From Bolinopsis microptera (taxonomy: Eukaryota > Ctenophora > Tentaculata > Lobata > Bolinopsidae), in contig NC_087078.1 in the NCBI RefSeq assembly GCF_026151205.1, positions 9,502,675 to 9,566,674 on the forward strand: 64,000 nt of DNA, given 5' to 3'. The position numbers were made by a program, and so were the translations under genes. How positions within the stretch are numbered: position 1 is the stretch's first letter; each line of letters starts with the position of its first letter. This document shows, one piece after another, positions 1-12,113 of this stretch. Below the pieces are notes generated by a model. The model searched no databases. It saw only the letters and a program-made list of their open reading frames with translations, and was not told the DNA's origin.

Positions 1-140
1 TTAACTGCGTCAAGATTAGCAAAGAATTGACTGAAGAGTGCGCTCCTAGGAACAAGTTGTCGGACATCTTCAACCATTGAGATGTAGAGTGAGTGGTTGT
101 CAGGTTCCTCGTCGGAGTCGAGGTTCACAACTTCGACCAT
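1..140 (-). CDS. Partial 5' coding exon of an unrecognised gene
   Basis: An open frame starts at an ATG at 140 and runs leftward off the window, giving about 46 residues. It opens MVEVVNLDSDEEPDNHS and is acidic at first, then more hydrophobic (residues around SALFSQFFANLDAV). The VVNLDSDEE stretch resembles a hydrophobic/acidic SUMO-interaction or casein-kinase-2-type segment, but that is only a motif impression. No family is recognised. The frame has no stop up to the edge, and no splice site is evident before it. It lies on the same strand as COPE, about 0.7 kb further left. Confidence 0.4.
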   Translation of the reverse strand, partial: MVEVVNLDSDEEPDNHSLYISMVEDVRQLVPRSALFSQFFANLDAV

Positions 141-852
141 TGCTACAAGATATTGTTATATTGAGTAAAGCTGAAGTAGGTTTGATGTCGGCCCCCAGAG
201 GGCTGGATCGCAAGATCCTTTTACAAGATATGATTAATATTAGGTAGTCAAGAATTAAGATCGTATATTTTTTGACAGCTAGATGTGTTTTTGGAATCAT
301 ACTATACTTTGAGATCCTTGAGAAATCGAAAGGGAAGTATGAATATTGTTTAACATTATATTATAGCAGATTCTGCTGGTTTTGGGTAATGCAAGTTAAT
401 GAAGATGTAGGGTTAACGTAATAAATCAATTTTCATTACCATAATTCAAAATTTATACATGCAATTCAAGTTTAGTGAAACATAAAACATTCCCTCAAAT
501 CTATTCATTTTAATATTAACTGTGGTTAAAATTCTCTCTTGACCTAAAACTCATACTGACTAATATAAGGAAGCAATTATTTACTAACACACGGGCAGAG
601 GCTGAAATGTTTAGCAAAACTTGTCTCAAATTGAATAACGTTCGAACAATGAAGCAGTGGACATCAGATCTACTATATATATTGTTAACTCGTCATGATT
701 ATATCATTATATAACCCAAATGTACAACAATTGAAAGCAAGCAATATATTTTACTACATAATTTTAGAACTCCACTGTCTACAAAGTCTCTAAAGTAATA
801 GACGAAGAAGGTCAAAAAGGGGCTGATCAGATAAGTTACATTGAGCTTTACC
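141..852. other. Short intergenic region, 3' flank of coatomer gene
   Basis: AT-rich sequence between the stop codon of the coatomer epsilon gene and the start of the partial gene at the left edge. It would hold the 3' UTR and polyadenylation site of the former and the promoter of the latter. Short open frames here have no recognisable composition. No repeat or RNA gene was seen. Confidence 0.4.
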
Positions 853-2429
853 TTAACGGTTAGACAACAAAGCTGAGGAAAATTCGTCAAAAAGCTTCTC
901 CTTCTCCTGAAGCCTCAAAACATACGGATGATCAGGATGTGAATCCTTAACTTGGGAAATGTATCGTTTAGCAGAGTCTTTAGCTCCCAAAAACTGTGAA
1001 ACTATCGACAGGTTGATCAAAGTTTCCGGATGACCGCTATCCTTATCCAAAGCCTTTTGTAACACATCCTCCGCTTGTTCAGACTTACCTTGCAGCAAGA
1101 AACAGACTGCCTGACCGTTGAGAAGTATTGGGGTGGGCCCAAACTTATCTGCAAGCTCTTGATACACGTAGTATGCTGTCTGTATGCTCTTTGTGTCTGC
1201 CATTGCGATATTGAGGGCAGCGAGAGAAAGCTGGGATACTGTCGTGTCCTCATCAATCTCCTGCATTTTCTTCACCTCTTTAGTGGCGATATCCACTCGG
1301 TTCATCTGAAGCAGGGTCTGGACTGCTAGAGCGTGACATTCCAGCGAAGAGGCGGAATTTGTGACACGGAGAGTTGACTCAAAGTCTCCAGCTAGCAGAT
1401 AAACGTTGGCACACAAAAGGGCGACGACATTCGGGCAAAGACTTGCTGCTCCTTCGTTCAACACGTTTCCTACCTGAGGGATAAGAGTCATGTTAGTACT
1501 GTAGGAAAACGTACTTTGTTAGGAGTTAACAGATGCTGTGATGCAATAAATTGGCAATATGCACAGTGCATAGGTAAGGTTGAAGGGCAGCCAATCTGCA
1601 GTTATCAATATCTTGAAATAAGAGTAGTAATAATTGAATCCCCTGCTTGCATTTGTATGTGTCACAACATCCTTCAGATAACTTACAAAACAAATGGAAG
1701 CATTTATTGCGTGCATGATAAAATAAGCCATGAACCTAAAAAGTTCTGAAACATTACGGCATCATATGCCAATAGATATACAACGGGGATTGAAAGGGGT
1801 GAGAATGATCAAACTAACCTCTGAAATAACAGCGTCTTTGTTACTAGGATTCTGCATGATCTTAGCAAGAAGTACCAGCGCTAGAAACTCTGGTCCGGAC
1901 CTTGTCTCCACCTCTCCCAACACCAAGTTATATTTACCTGCAAGGACAAACTCTAGTTTCCTGAATCAAAAATGTAAACAAACAGATCATTATCAGTGTT
2001 GCCAGCATGTGTAAGGTTTCTATTTCAATTATAACGGGCTAAAAGTGATGCTAGCAACATTGATAAGTATTCTATGTTAGATCACAGTGATTTCTCTCCA
2101 AAATTAATAAAAACTAGGTATATAACAAATGTAAGTAGGTTTCAGGTTACAATAAAGACATTCGTGTCCAACTAACTATCACATCAACGCTAATAAAACA
2201 CAACTTATTAACTATTTGTGGCAGCAGTTATTGTGCGAGAGATGTAACCAAAAACTAAAACAAGACCAGTAGCAAACTAACCTTCAGCCAGATAGGCTCT
2301 GTACATCAAGATATCACATTCCAGGTCCAAGGGTTGGTCCCCAACTTGCAACTTCTGGGCTTCCTTTACGCACTGTCTGTAATTACCTATGTAGAACGAG
2401 GTCTTCACCATAAAAAGAGGGTCCGACAT
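853..2429 (-). CDS. COPE: Coatomer subunit epsilon (COPI coat), complete
   Basis: Epsilon subunit of the COPI coatomer, a TPR-like solenoid that acts with alpha and beta' COP in Golgi-to-ER vesicle coats. The coding exons are 2282-2429, 1819-1937 and 853-1473. They have GT-AG junctions and consistent phase and give 295 residues, close to the usual ~300. The start ATG at 2429 gives MSDPLFMVKTSFYIGNYRQC, which matches the family opening (VKNAFYIGSYQQC in vertebrates, from memory). Diagnostic stretches are the MQEIDEDTTVSQL region, LADKFGPTPILLNGQA, and LDKDSGHPETLINLSIVSQ near the C terminus. The first codons follow a possible acceptor, so a non-coding 5' exon may lie upstream. No frameshift or missing region is apparent. 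Confidence 0.95.
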
Positions 2430-3878
2430 TGCTTGAACCTAGAATGATGAGAATTATGTAATGTGTAATCAATGTTCTACCGCATATGTTTTGTTCAAAT
2501 AACGAATTGGCATGATTACTGTCTAATTAGTACATGGTAACTTCACATTTGATCGGCGGTACATCAAGCTCTGCACACGTACTCGTCGACCAGTTTAACT
2601 TTCTTATTGCTAGTTTCCGATGCATAAATAGGGTACTTTCATAGCACGCAGGTAGGAAAATAGTGTACTTTTTGGCGCGCGTTTACTAGAGTGAAAACTG
2701 CCACGACCAACCCTTCCAGTTTGTTGATGTTCTATGATGCCCAAGTTTAATCTAACCGATACATTCTACATAAAAATATTCATATTCTTACCAAAATAAA
2801 TCATGGAAATAGTAATGCCAGTAAAATCTAAGGAACCATTAAAAATGCAGAGTCGTTTATAAATTTAGTATTACAAAAAGGAATCACTGCAGAGATAGCA
2901 GTAAATCCATAAATCACTGCTATGTTTATCGATAAAAGGGCACACAAAACAGTTTACCATCAAATAAACTTCAAAAACCACGAATATAATCATTATCATA
3001 CTAATGAGAATAATTTAATCGAGTAGGGGTGGTCGATCTTTAGAATAAAAATTGCCGATATGAATAACGACTTTTAAACTAGAAATTTCGTCTCTCAACT
3101 CGAACATTTCATTAAAAGTCTTTGTATGTAACATATCGTACAATGGTTTTAGAGTCGTTACGTTTTGTATAGATAAAATGATAGCATACAATACTATAAT
3201 AATGATAACAAATCCTCGGGGTAATCCTTTGCGATTACGTCAATATTTTCGTGTATCTACAGCTAGCACAAGATTCAATTTTAGCGGTTAAACACGAACT
3301 TTTTAAAAATTCAAATCATCAAAATATCGTAAATTCTTAACGTATCCTAACTATATAGCGAGGTTATGATACTGCGTAAGAAATGTGCCTTGTCAATTTT
3401 ATGTTATCAAACAAAACTATCTAGTGTTAAAAGCGGCAAACCAGTTTGGAAGTTTTATTTCATATTAATCTCATTATCATATCTAATCTCTCAAGCACCG
3501 CGAATCTAATCGAAATAACTTTTGGCAGAAACAACAGTTTCTACGAGTCCAATTCTTAACAATCTAAGAATCAAAAATGGTTGACCTCGGCGTACAAAAC
3601 GATATAACAATACCACAGCACCAATATGCCAGCCATACAAAACATGCCAGGTATTCAAGATTTGCTCTCGGAAAAGCGTCGATCAGTTTGGCGCAATGTC
3701 CAATGTCGACACAATGTTTAAAGTAATATAGTCGATTACAAAACCTTGGTTGGCCCTCGCCCGTCCTCTTGGTGTCGCTACAAAACACACTCCATCCTAG
3801 CGAGTCGTATAAATCCTCACGACTCTCTCATGGTAGCCTAAAACTGAGCAGGCGCTCGCAGCCCCGTACCGCTTTAAA
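2430..3878. other. Intergenic region between COPE and the MAP2K gene
   Basis: AT-rich sequence containing the presumed COPE promoter (right of 2429) and the 3' end of the MAP2K transcript (left of 3879). Both genes are on the minus strand. The open frames at 3564-4012 have no recognisable domain and include shadows of the kinase exon. No repeat array or RNA gene was seen. Confidence 0.4.
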
Positions 3879-6800
3879 TCATAGTTTAAAGTTCTTGGCA
3901 GCAGCCTGACCCAACACATTACTAGCCCAGCCCTCCACATCCACCTGCCTACTCTCACTCTCCAGAATAAAGGGGTGCGTGAGCAACTCGCGGTACTTGG
4001 GCCGCGCATCAACGTCCTTAATCAAACACTTCACCACAAAATCTCTGAAGTTATCGGAGAAGTCGCCAGTCTCTGGTAGGGAGGGGGGTCTGCCTTCCAC
4101 CACGCTTGTCAGCTGATCAAAGACACTGTTCCAGGGGGGAAATGGGAACTTTCCCGTTGCTAACTCTATCACGGATATCCCTAATGACCAAACATCTGAT
4201 CTTACGTCAAACCCGTCCCGACCTGGTAATGTGGTCACATTTATAACGGGCGGAATGTATAGTTTTGTCAGAAGAAGGTAGCGCCAATTATCAAAATACG
4301 AATATCAAATATATTTGACTACTTCCTTTACTTGTTATGTTACAGGAGAGGATTCAATTCAACACAAACATTATCGACAATATAATCTAAGTTCTTCCCT
4401 TATTGCATTATATTTCTTATATTACAGAAAACACAAAAGTTATATTAGGAAAACACGAAAGTTATATTAGGAAAACACGAAAGTTATATTACAGAAAACA
4501 CAAAAGTTATATTAGGAAAACACGAAAGTTAAACTCACCAGGAGCAGGGTCAATGCGTTCAGGAGCCATGTAGGGTTTACACCCGACCTCCCTGGTGGCA
4601 GCTATACTGTTAACTAGCTCCCCACTTATACCAAAATCACACATCTTGATACAACCAGCACTGTTTATCAAGATATTACTTGGCTTTACGTCACGGTGAA
4701 TGATGTTCAGCTGCGAAATTGTAGGTTAAATGTTAGTGTTAGTGTTAGTAAAAAAAAATTAATGTACACAAATTTTGCCTCAGATATATGTTTTTTACGT
4801 TTTGAATTTTTTACACTTGTTTTTAGATCATGAATACGATGTAGTTACATTGAAACGTCGAGTAAACTCCTTTCCCTAATAGAGCATTTTCACTTGTCGC
4901 AACAACCGGGATAAAGATAATTTTACACAGAATACGTTAGTGTTAGTGTTAGTGTTAGTGGTGGTGTTAGGTACCGCGACAGTTGACCCCCCGACAATTG
5001 ACCCCCGACAATTGACCCCCTATGTAATTACACTGGGGTCAATTGTCGCGAAATCTAGGGTTTAGTACGACAATTGACCCCCGACAATTGACCCCCGACA
5101 ATTAACCCCCCGACAATTGACCCCCCGACAATTGACCCTCTATGTAATTACACTGGGGTCAATTGTCGCGAAATCTAGGGCTTAGTACGACAATTGACCC
5201 CCCGACAATTGACCCCCCGACAATTGACCCCCCGACAATTGACCCCCCGACAATTGACCCCCGACAATTGTAATTAAACTGGGGTAAATTAATCGGGTTA
5301 GGGTTAGACTTAGGGTTAGGGTTAGGGTTAAGGTTAGGGTTAGGGTTAGGGTTAGGGTTAGGGTTGGGGTTAGGGTTAGGGTTAGGGTTGGGGTTAGGGT
5401 TAGGGTCAGGGACAGCTGTTCCTGGGTCAGGGTCATGGGTCAGGGTCAGGGTCAGGGTCAGGGTCAGGGTCAGGGTCAGGGTCAGGGTCAGGGTCAGGGT
5501 CAGGGTCAGGGTTAATTGTATTAAATTATATTTTCGGGGGTCAATTGTCGGGGGGTCAATTGTCGGGGGGTTAATTGTCGGGGGGTCAATTGTCGGGGGG
5601 TCAATTGTCGGGGGGTCAATTGTCGGGGGGTCAATTGTCGGGGGGTCAATTGTCGGGGGGTCAATTGTCGGGGGGTCAATTGTCGGGGGGTCAATTGTCG
5701 GGGGGTCAATTGTCGGGGGGTCAATTGTCGGGGGGTCAATTGTCGGGGGGTCAATTGTCGGGGGGTCAATTGTCGGGGGGTCAATTGTCGCCCACCCGTG
5801 GTGTTAGTGTTAGTGTTATTTTAGGTGGTGGTGATAGTGTCAAAGTGTTTCATTACATTGCTTTTCTATAATCTATATTTTAATATTTTACTCCCCTTTA
5901 CTTCTTCTCAATAAGATTACCAAGTTAACATCATAATACACCTCATGTTATTTTCCTGTTTACACAATTTTTTGTTTACATTATGTGTGAATTGTAATTA
6001 TCTCATCATTACTTTACTTTTCCCCAAGTGTAACAAGTCCTTAATGACCGTAACAATTATCTGCCAGTCAAACTAGTAAAATCATTTCTCACTAATGCGA
6101 GTGTATACTCAGCTCAAGATATTTAAGTGCTCTAATTTTCGTCATTGACTAAGTAACATGATATTTACAAAACACAGCATTCAGCAAGGATAAAGTAATC
6201 ATTATTTAAGTAAACCACCGCGCATTCCCATAACATTCACCCAAACATTAATACATCACAAGTCCACTCAAATTTACCGGTGGTCACGGTTCAAAACTAC
6301 CGGTTCAGTACTGAGTGCTTGTTAAGCTGTTATCTCATGCTGTTGTAATGAAAACACGGAACAGTATTGATTCAAACATGCTCGAACATGCCAAATGCTT
6401 GTACTTGTCAGATATCACTCTGTCAAAGAGTAACTCTACAAACAACTGCTGTTTGTAGTTATCAAGATACCGCGCAAAGAACAAGAACAGCATATTTTAC
6501 GAATATATCTAACTGCTTTTAATAATCATGATAATAAGCATAGTTTAGGGTTTATTGGTAAGTCCTATCGGTTAAATCTCCTGACAATTTGCTCATCTTA
6601 GCCGAAAATTTGCGCATCGTATCCAAACAGGGAAAGCGGAAAGTTAAACGTCAGAGAATCTTAGAACGGAAATTGTTTGAGCACACCGACATACAGACAC
6701 AAACTAAAAGGGGGGCGTGTAGTACAACAGGTAGCTTACAAAAACTCTCAAAAACAAGCCACCCTTTCATGGAGTGTTGGTGTAAACAAATTCGTGATTA

Positions 6801-9800
6801 ATTTGTGAGTTTAAAAACAAACATTTCATGTAAGGAGAGCAGAGAGAGAGCATGAGATATATAAAGTTTTAATGTTTGACTGTAATAATTTCACAATTAT
6901 GAAGAAAACGCCTGTATGTGTTTAACAGTTAACAGTTACAGTTGCCGTCAACTGTTGTGTCTTGGTTGCACTGTTAAGGAATCGTAGCCTTATGAAAAAG
7001 CTCCAGACACAAACATATAAAATGTTCTTTACTTCTGCATCTGAGTTCTAGGTATGATAAAAGCAATAACATTACCCTTGGTGTGATTATATAACAATAG
7101 TAATGAATTTAAGTTTAATAAGACCACTTTTAAGATAAAACTTATACTCAGCAGTGCAAGTGTTTAATCTAAACATCCCAGAAAAGTGCTTGAATAAGAT
7201 AAGGACTGGTAACGTATGCTTGAAAATATATAATATATATATATAAGTCTAATGACAGAAAATGAAACTAATTTTTAAAAATCGACACCAATATTGACCT
7301 AAATAAATTATCGCTAAAGTTTTTCAAGTTCATGAAGGGGCAGTTTAAACAGAAAAGTTATTGGAAGATCTTTAAATGATTCCAGTGATTGAGCCGATAA
7401 AATGGTATCAGATTGTAGATCTTTGGAGCGACCACAGAGAATATATATATAATAGCCTTAGCGATTGTAACACATACTGTTTAGTATTGGGCGTGTGTTT
7501 TTACTGTGTAGTGCGTAATGCGTATACTGTACACCCCCTGTGTTGTGTGTATACACTATACTGTATATTGTACTGAAGGTGTTTTGTTTCTAAGACTAAT
7601 TTCAGCTATTTATAAAGTACACTTTTAATGAGGTAAACGTTCTTAAAGATAAGAGATTGAAAACTACTGCTGCCAAACTAGCTTCTTCCACAGAAACTGT
7701 GATCAGAATTTGAATTATTCACATGGTTGATTCTTTGATAAACACTAGACTCATTATATTTCCTATTCTTAAGAATTTGGCGGTTATTGGAGTAATGAAG
7801 TGAATGATTTGATCAAATTAATTTGTGTAAGAACATATTGGGTCGGATTTATAACTGACCATGATAGTGTGGTGACTGTGTTAATGGTGATTGGTGAGTT
7901 ATTTTCTCAAGATCAGCAACTGAAGGTTACCCCGTTAATCGAGTGAGAATGGCAACTACTAAACTAATAAAGAACCCTATAATAAATGTCATTGAAATAT
8001 AACTTCAGATCAACTTAAAACTCAATAAGATAATAGATATATAACCTATTGAGCAGCTATGATCTCAATAAAACCAATCTGAAACTAACCTCTCTTTTGA
8101 GGTAGCTGAGAGCCTGGACAATGGACACCACCATTTTACCGAGCACATCCTCTGGTATCTTTATACTAATCGTCTGGTACACGAACCTATAGAACTTATC
8201 CAGGGACGTGTCCATACGTTCCATACATATCCACACCTGGAGGTGGGGAGAGTTAATTACATGCTAATTAACCCTAATTAGGTAATAATTGTTGATTAAA
8301 AACAGGGCTGTAACCAGGGATCTTTCTTGGGATTAACCTATAAAGCGAGTTTTAAATTGGTTCATCTTAACCAATCCTCCTGACTACAGACTAAACATAA
8401 CGTGACTTTAAAGTGAGGTGTAATCACGTGACTTGTCAGGTGTTAATCACGTGACTTGTCAGGTGTTAATCACGTGACTTGTCAGGTGTTCATGACTTTC
8501 AGGAGTAAATCACGTGACTTGTCAGGTGTAAATCACGACGCGTGAACTTGTCATTCAGGTGTAAAATCACGTGACTTTCAGTAAACACGGATTGTAGTTA
8601 AAATCAAGTGACTTGTCAGGTTTAAATCACGTGACTTGTCAGGTGTAAATCACGTGACTTGTCAGGTGTAAATCACGTGGACTGTCAGGTGTAAATCACG
8701 TGACTTTGTCAGTGCAATCAGTGTACTGTCAGGTAAATCACGTGATTTCAGGTGTTCACATTGTAGGTGTAACGTGAAGTCACGTGACTTGTGTCCTTAC
8801 CTCTCCCTCCCTGAACAGGGCTCCGTAAAACTTCACGATATACGGACACTCTGCCTTCATAATAACAGTAACATCCATCTGGAGAGTCTTCCGTTCCCTG
8901 TCGTCAACTGTAACTATCATCCTCTTTACTGCCATCTCAACTCCTGTAACATAATCATTTAACAAGACTGTGTCAGATCATGTCAGAGCTTCAATTACTG
9001 CATTATGGAGAAAAACGTATAATCTTAGACATCACAGGCCACAGCATAGCTATTTCAACAGACCACTGGAAATCTCGAGGACATTTACCAATGATGAGAT
9101 ATATTTTCGATCAACGTAAATAACCATCCCCTCCCCAATGAAAAGAAATAGATAGTGCTGAGTAAAATTACCTGAAGGTTTATGTTTCATCCGGTGAACA
9201 GAACCGAACCTTCCTCTGCCTATCTCTCCTTCGTCAATTAGATCCTCTACTTTACACGGGTATTCCACACCATTCACCTGGAGTGGTAATTGTTATTTAA
9301 TTAATTAATTGAGTATATATTATTACCTTGAGTAATTTTATTGTCTGGATAAAATGATCAGTATTGTCACTGCACTAGTTGTGTTCATCAATCATCATTA
9401 AGACTTTAAGTTAAGCAATGTGAGTCAATTTCTAACATCAGCTTCAGGCTATTAACATTGATTACAATCCTCAACATGATAAATAATACATGGTTAATTT
9501 ATGTAAGTTCAATAAGGGTCGCTATTTATAAAGTAAGTGTAAACTGTACATAGGTACATTCAGATGTATTAATCGGAGAAGATCGTGAAAAGCACTGATG
9601 AGTAGGAATCAGCGGTAGTATTATTACACAAGGGGACTCTGTCACGGGTCACCCACGGGTCACCCACGTGATAACTGTCAGCCATCACGCGAACTTTCTC
9701 ACACAGCACACAGCACACAGCACACACATTACACAGGCGCACATATACACTCAGGAACAAAAGATTTTGTCAACTGTGTTTATCTTTCTACACTTCGAAG

Positions 9801-11334
9801 TGATGATTTCATCGCAATATTTCTCACTTAAAAATGGAAACAGCAGAAACGCGGCATGTTAAGCAATTAATTCGATCATTCACTTTATCGAAAAAATGTG
9901 CATATAAATTCGATTTGATTTATGAAATTATCGAGTTTTACCGTACACAGGAGAGTATAACTTGAGAAGTAAAACGTCTTGCTCAAATTTTGTTAAAGGT
10001 AAAGTATCGGCGAGCACAGCATTACAAGAGAAAGCACTGTGCATCGACTAAAGCAAAGGAAGGCCAAGATTCAGCAAATAATTAGGATTTAATTAATGTT
10101 TTATTTTTATATAAGGTATTGTAACAAGTCAGCTCTATTAGGTAGTTCTAATTGAGACATAGCCTTAACAGTAGAAAGACAAGACAAGTTGCTTGTGCCT
10201 CGTGATATGTAGCATTGGGCCTAAGACGACAACTATTCAATTTAATCGTTTTCATTCAAAATTCAAAAATTACGATTGCGAGAATATTCTCGAGTATTCT
10301 GATCAATTTGACAGTAATTAGCAAATAAACCAAACTATCCATTCAATGGAGGCAGAAAGCGCGGGAATATTTAGGGTTAGTTGCTGAGATCAGTAACAAT
10401 CACAATATCGTACATGGTTTTAAATAATTCATACTCTGGTATGAAGATCGTTGCTGATTTTAAATAAGGAAATAAATGAAACTGATCCAAGAAACCGAAA
10501 CTAAACATTCCCTGCCCATTCCACCCCATCACACATGTGCAATCAAACACAAGAGTTTGCCGGTTGCCCATGTCAAGGTGCAGTGTGCACCAATCACATC
10601 TATAACACTACACAGCAGATAATGAGAACTCAGATTTCTACAACTTATTGGTAACATATTGGTATAGATGTGTATACGTCACCATCAGCGGTATTTCGAA
10701 CTCATCCTCCGCACTCCGAATGGTCAGATAACCCGGTCGGGACAGATAGCCGGGTTGTGGTCGCTACAAGGGATGTAGCTAAAGTTTCAGTTAATAAGTT
10801 AGTTGGTCAATAAATTAATTGATAGATTGATTAAGTAGCACGAGTTTGAAGTTTTTAATAAATCAGCATAAAAACGAACATGATTGTGGACATCCCGCCG
10901 ATATATAATTATAGATAAATTGGGTTTATTGTTAACACCTTATCAGAGAATCAAATTAAGATGAAACGATACGAACATTAAAATCATATAGCTTTATTTA
11001 TGTATATTAAGTAGTCAGGTAAAAATGCGAGTGCAAATTAGCATAGGGCTTATAATTTTTGACTAAAACTACAAATATACATAATTATACATATGGATGG
11101 CCAAGCTTATAAGTTATATATGTAGCGAAAAACAAATTCGATCAACTCATTAAAATCAATGTTTATGTGCGACAATAACAGCAATAAGCTGAAAAGATAA
11201 AGCAAGTCTTCTCTCACCTGCATAGCTTCCTTATCTCCAATGATATTCGAGGGAGGTTCCGGCTGTCTTATCACAGGCTGAGGCAAGCCAACTGGTGGCC
11301 TTATCGGCTTTATTGCTAAACGTGGCAAGTTCAT
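3879..11334 (-). CDS. MAP kinase kinase, MKK3/6/4 type, six coding exons
   Basis: Dual-specificity kinase that phosphorylates Thr-X-Tyr in p38 or JNK MAP kinases. Coding exons are 11218-11334 (or from 11336), 9172-9277, 8801-8943, 8090-8236, 4539-4710 and 3879-4222, all in consistent phase. Starting at the ATG at 11334 gives 342 residues, close to MKK3/6 length. Motifs in order are the glycine loop [16 protein letters not shown] with the catalytic lysine, YGALFREGE, the hinge [27 protein letters not shown], activation segment SIAATREVG with the Ser and Thr positions kept, [15 protein letters not shown], and [11 protein letters not shown]. The hinge and HRDVKPSN part resembles MKK3/6, while NSVFDQLT and [13 protein letters not shown] resemble MKK4, so I do not assign a single ortholog. 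A 5' non-coding exon is likely because an acceptor precedes the ATG. The long introns carry minisatellites described separately. Confidence 0.92.
4425..4532. repeat. Short tandem repeat, ~23-bp unit
   Basis: About five imperfect copies of a unit containing GAAAACACGAAAGTTATATT, sitting directly against the donor side of the kinase exon that ends at 4539. It lies inside a MAP2K intron and has no coding sense. Confidence 0.8.
4725..5850. repeat. Composite minisatellite: inverted CAATTGACCCC arrays around telomeric repeats
   Basis: Within a MAP2K intron. From left to right there are GTTAGT repeats (4733-4750 and 4937-4960), then a left array of CGACAATTGACCCCC units (about 4979-5270). Two nearly identical ~120-bp blocks with an AATTACACT spacer sit in this left array. 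Next come (TTAGGG)n (about 5296-5405), (GGGTCA)n (about 5406-5511), a right array of the same unit in opposite orientation (5537-5791, ~17 units of 15 bp), and GTTAGT repeats again (about 5801-5817). The arms form a large inverted repeat. Long open frames across it (Gly-Leu, Val-Gly-Gly-Ser-Ile and Ser-Gly-Gly-Gln-Leu repeats) come from the repeat period of 15 and are not genes. A shorter copy lies at 28906-29068. Confidence 0.9.
5296..5405 (+). repeat. Interstitial telomeric repeat (TTAGGG)n
   Basis: About 18 mostly perfect hexamers of the metazoan telomere repeat, with a few GGGGTT variants. It grades directly into a GGGTCA hexamer array, which suggests slippage from one to the other. It lies well inside a gene intron, so it is interstitial and not a chromosome end. 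Confidence 0.9.
8405..8785. repeat. Minisatellite of ~22 bp containing CACGTGAC
   Basis: About 15 imperfect copies of a unit built on AATCACGTGACTTGTCAGGT, in a MAP2K intron and ending about 15 bp from the splice donor of the exon at 8801-8943. Each unit carries a CACGTG palindrome (an E-box core). Several copies have small deletions or substitutions. Confidence 0.9.
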
Positions 11335-11336
11335 AC

Positions 11337-12113
11337 CTATAATCATTTATTTATTAGCATAAAAAGTATCTAAAAATGGAAGTGGCAAATATGTTGCAGC
11401 AAATTCACTAATTGTTCTCTAGAAATAAATTGATAAGTTGATAGTTAAATATTTCATTCTTGAATCATTTGTAGATTCATTGAATAAGAAACAATTTTTC
11501 GAACTGTTACGAAATAGCAAAAAATTCAAATTTTGTAGCTTGTAAACTGTGTTCATTATTTCATAAAAAGAAAAGGAAAATATTACACAAGATGGGACCC
11601 AATCAAATTATCATCATGTGACTAAGACAAACGGCATCTGTAGCACAAAATTTGAACTCTCGTGCAAACTTTATCACCATAGAAAAATGCCCAGGGAAAT
11701 AAAAAATACCGAAGTTTTTAAACGTTACCTGTGTTACAAATTATTGAACGATTGTAACGTTAATCTGAGTCACAAATAAATAACAAACTCGAAAACTGTA
11801 TAAAACTTCCATTAAAAATGCAAATTCTTAAACTTTGCCGCATTGCAATTGTACCCAATATAAAATTCATAAGCAATACTTAACTCACTTTGAATGCTGG
11901 GTGAAAATAAATACCTATAAATTATCATATAAATTAATAGTTAAAAATAAATTTATTGTTAAAAATATTTAAGTAATACATTATAAAATACATTTATATA
12001 GTATCATCTTAATGCAGTCAGGAGCACAAACTGTATCCATTTCACTCAATAAGTTATTTGCATATAAATATCATGCACTAAACAACACAACCTTAACACT
12101 TGATCTACAGAGT
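11337..12113. other. Non-coding region upstream of the MAP2K coding start
   Basis: AT-rich sequence between the first MAP2K coding exon and the 3' end of the next minus-strand gene. It probably holds the MAP2K 5' non-coding exon and promoter, but none can be pinned down. No repeat or domain was seen. Confidence 0.35.

Noticed and set aside
5296-5405. Chromosome end
   Set aside because: The TTAGGG tract is short and is flanked on both sides by gene exons, so it is interstitial.
5182-5871. Several open frames encoding Gly-Leu, Val-Gly-Gly-Ser-Ile and Ser-Gly-Gly-Gln-Leu repeats
   Set aside because: They follow 6-bp and 15-bp tandem repeats whose period is a multiple of three, lie on both strands, and sit in a kinase intron.
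8405-8785. Possible CRISPR-like array
   Set aside because: The units are contiguous with no spacers, and the setting is a eukaryotic intron.
3879-11334. Assignment as MKK7 or as a specific MKK3, MKK4 or MKK6 ortholog
   Set aside because: MKK7-specific motifs are absent, but the remaining motifs mix MKK3/6 and MKK4 features, so a single ortholog name cannot be supported by eye.
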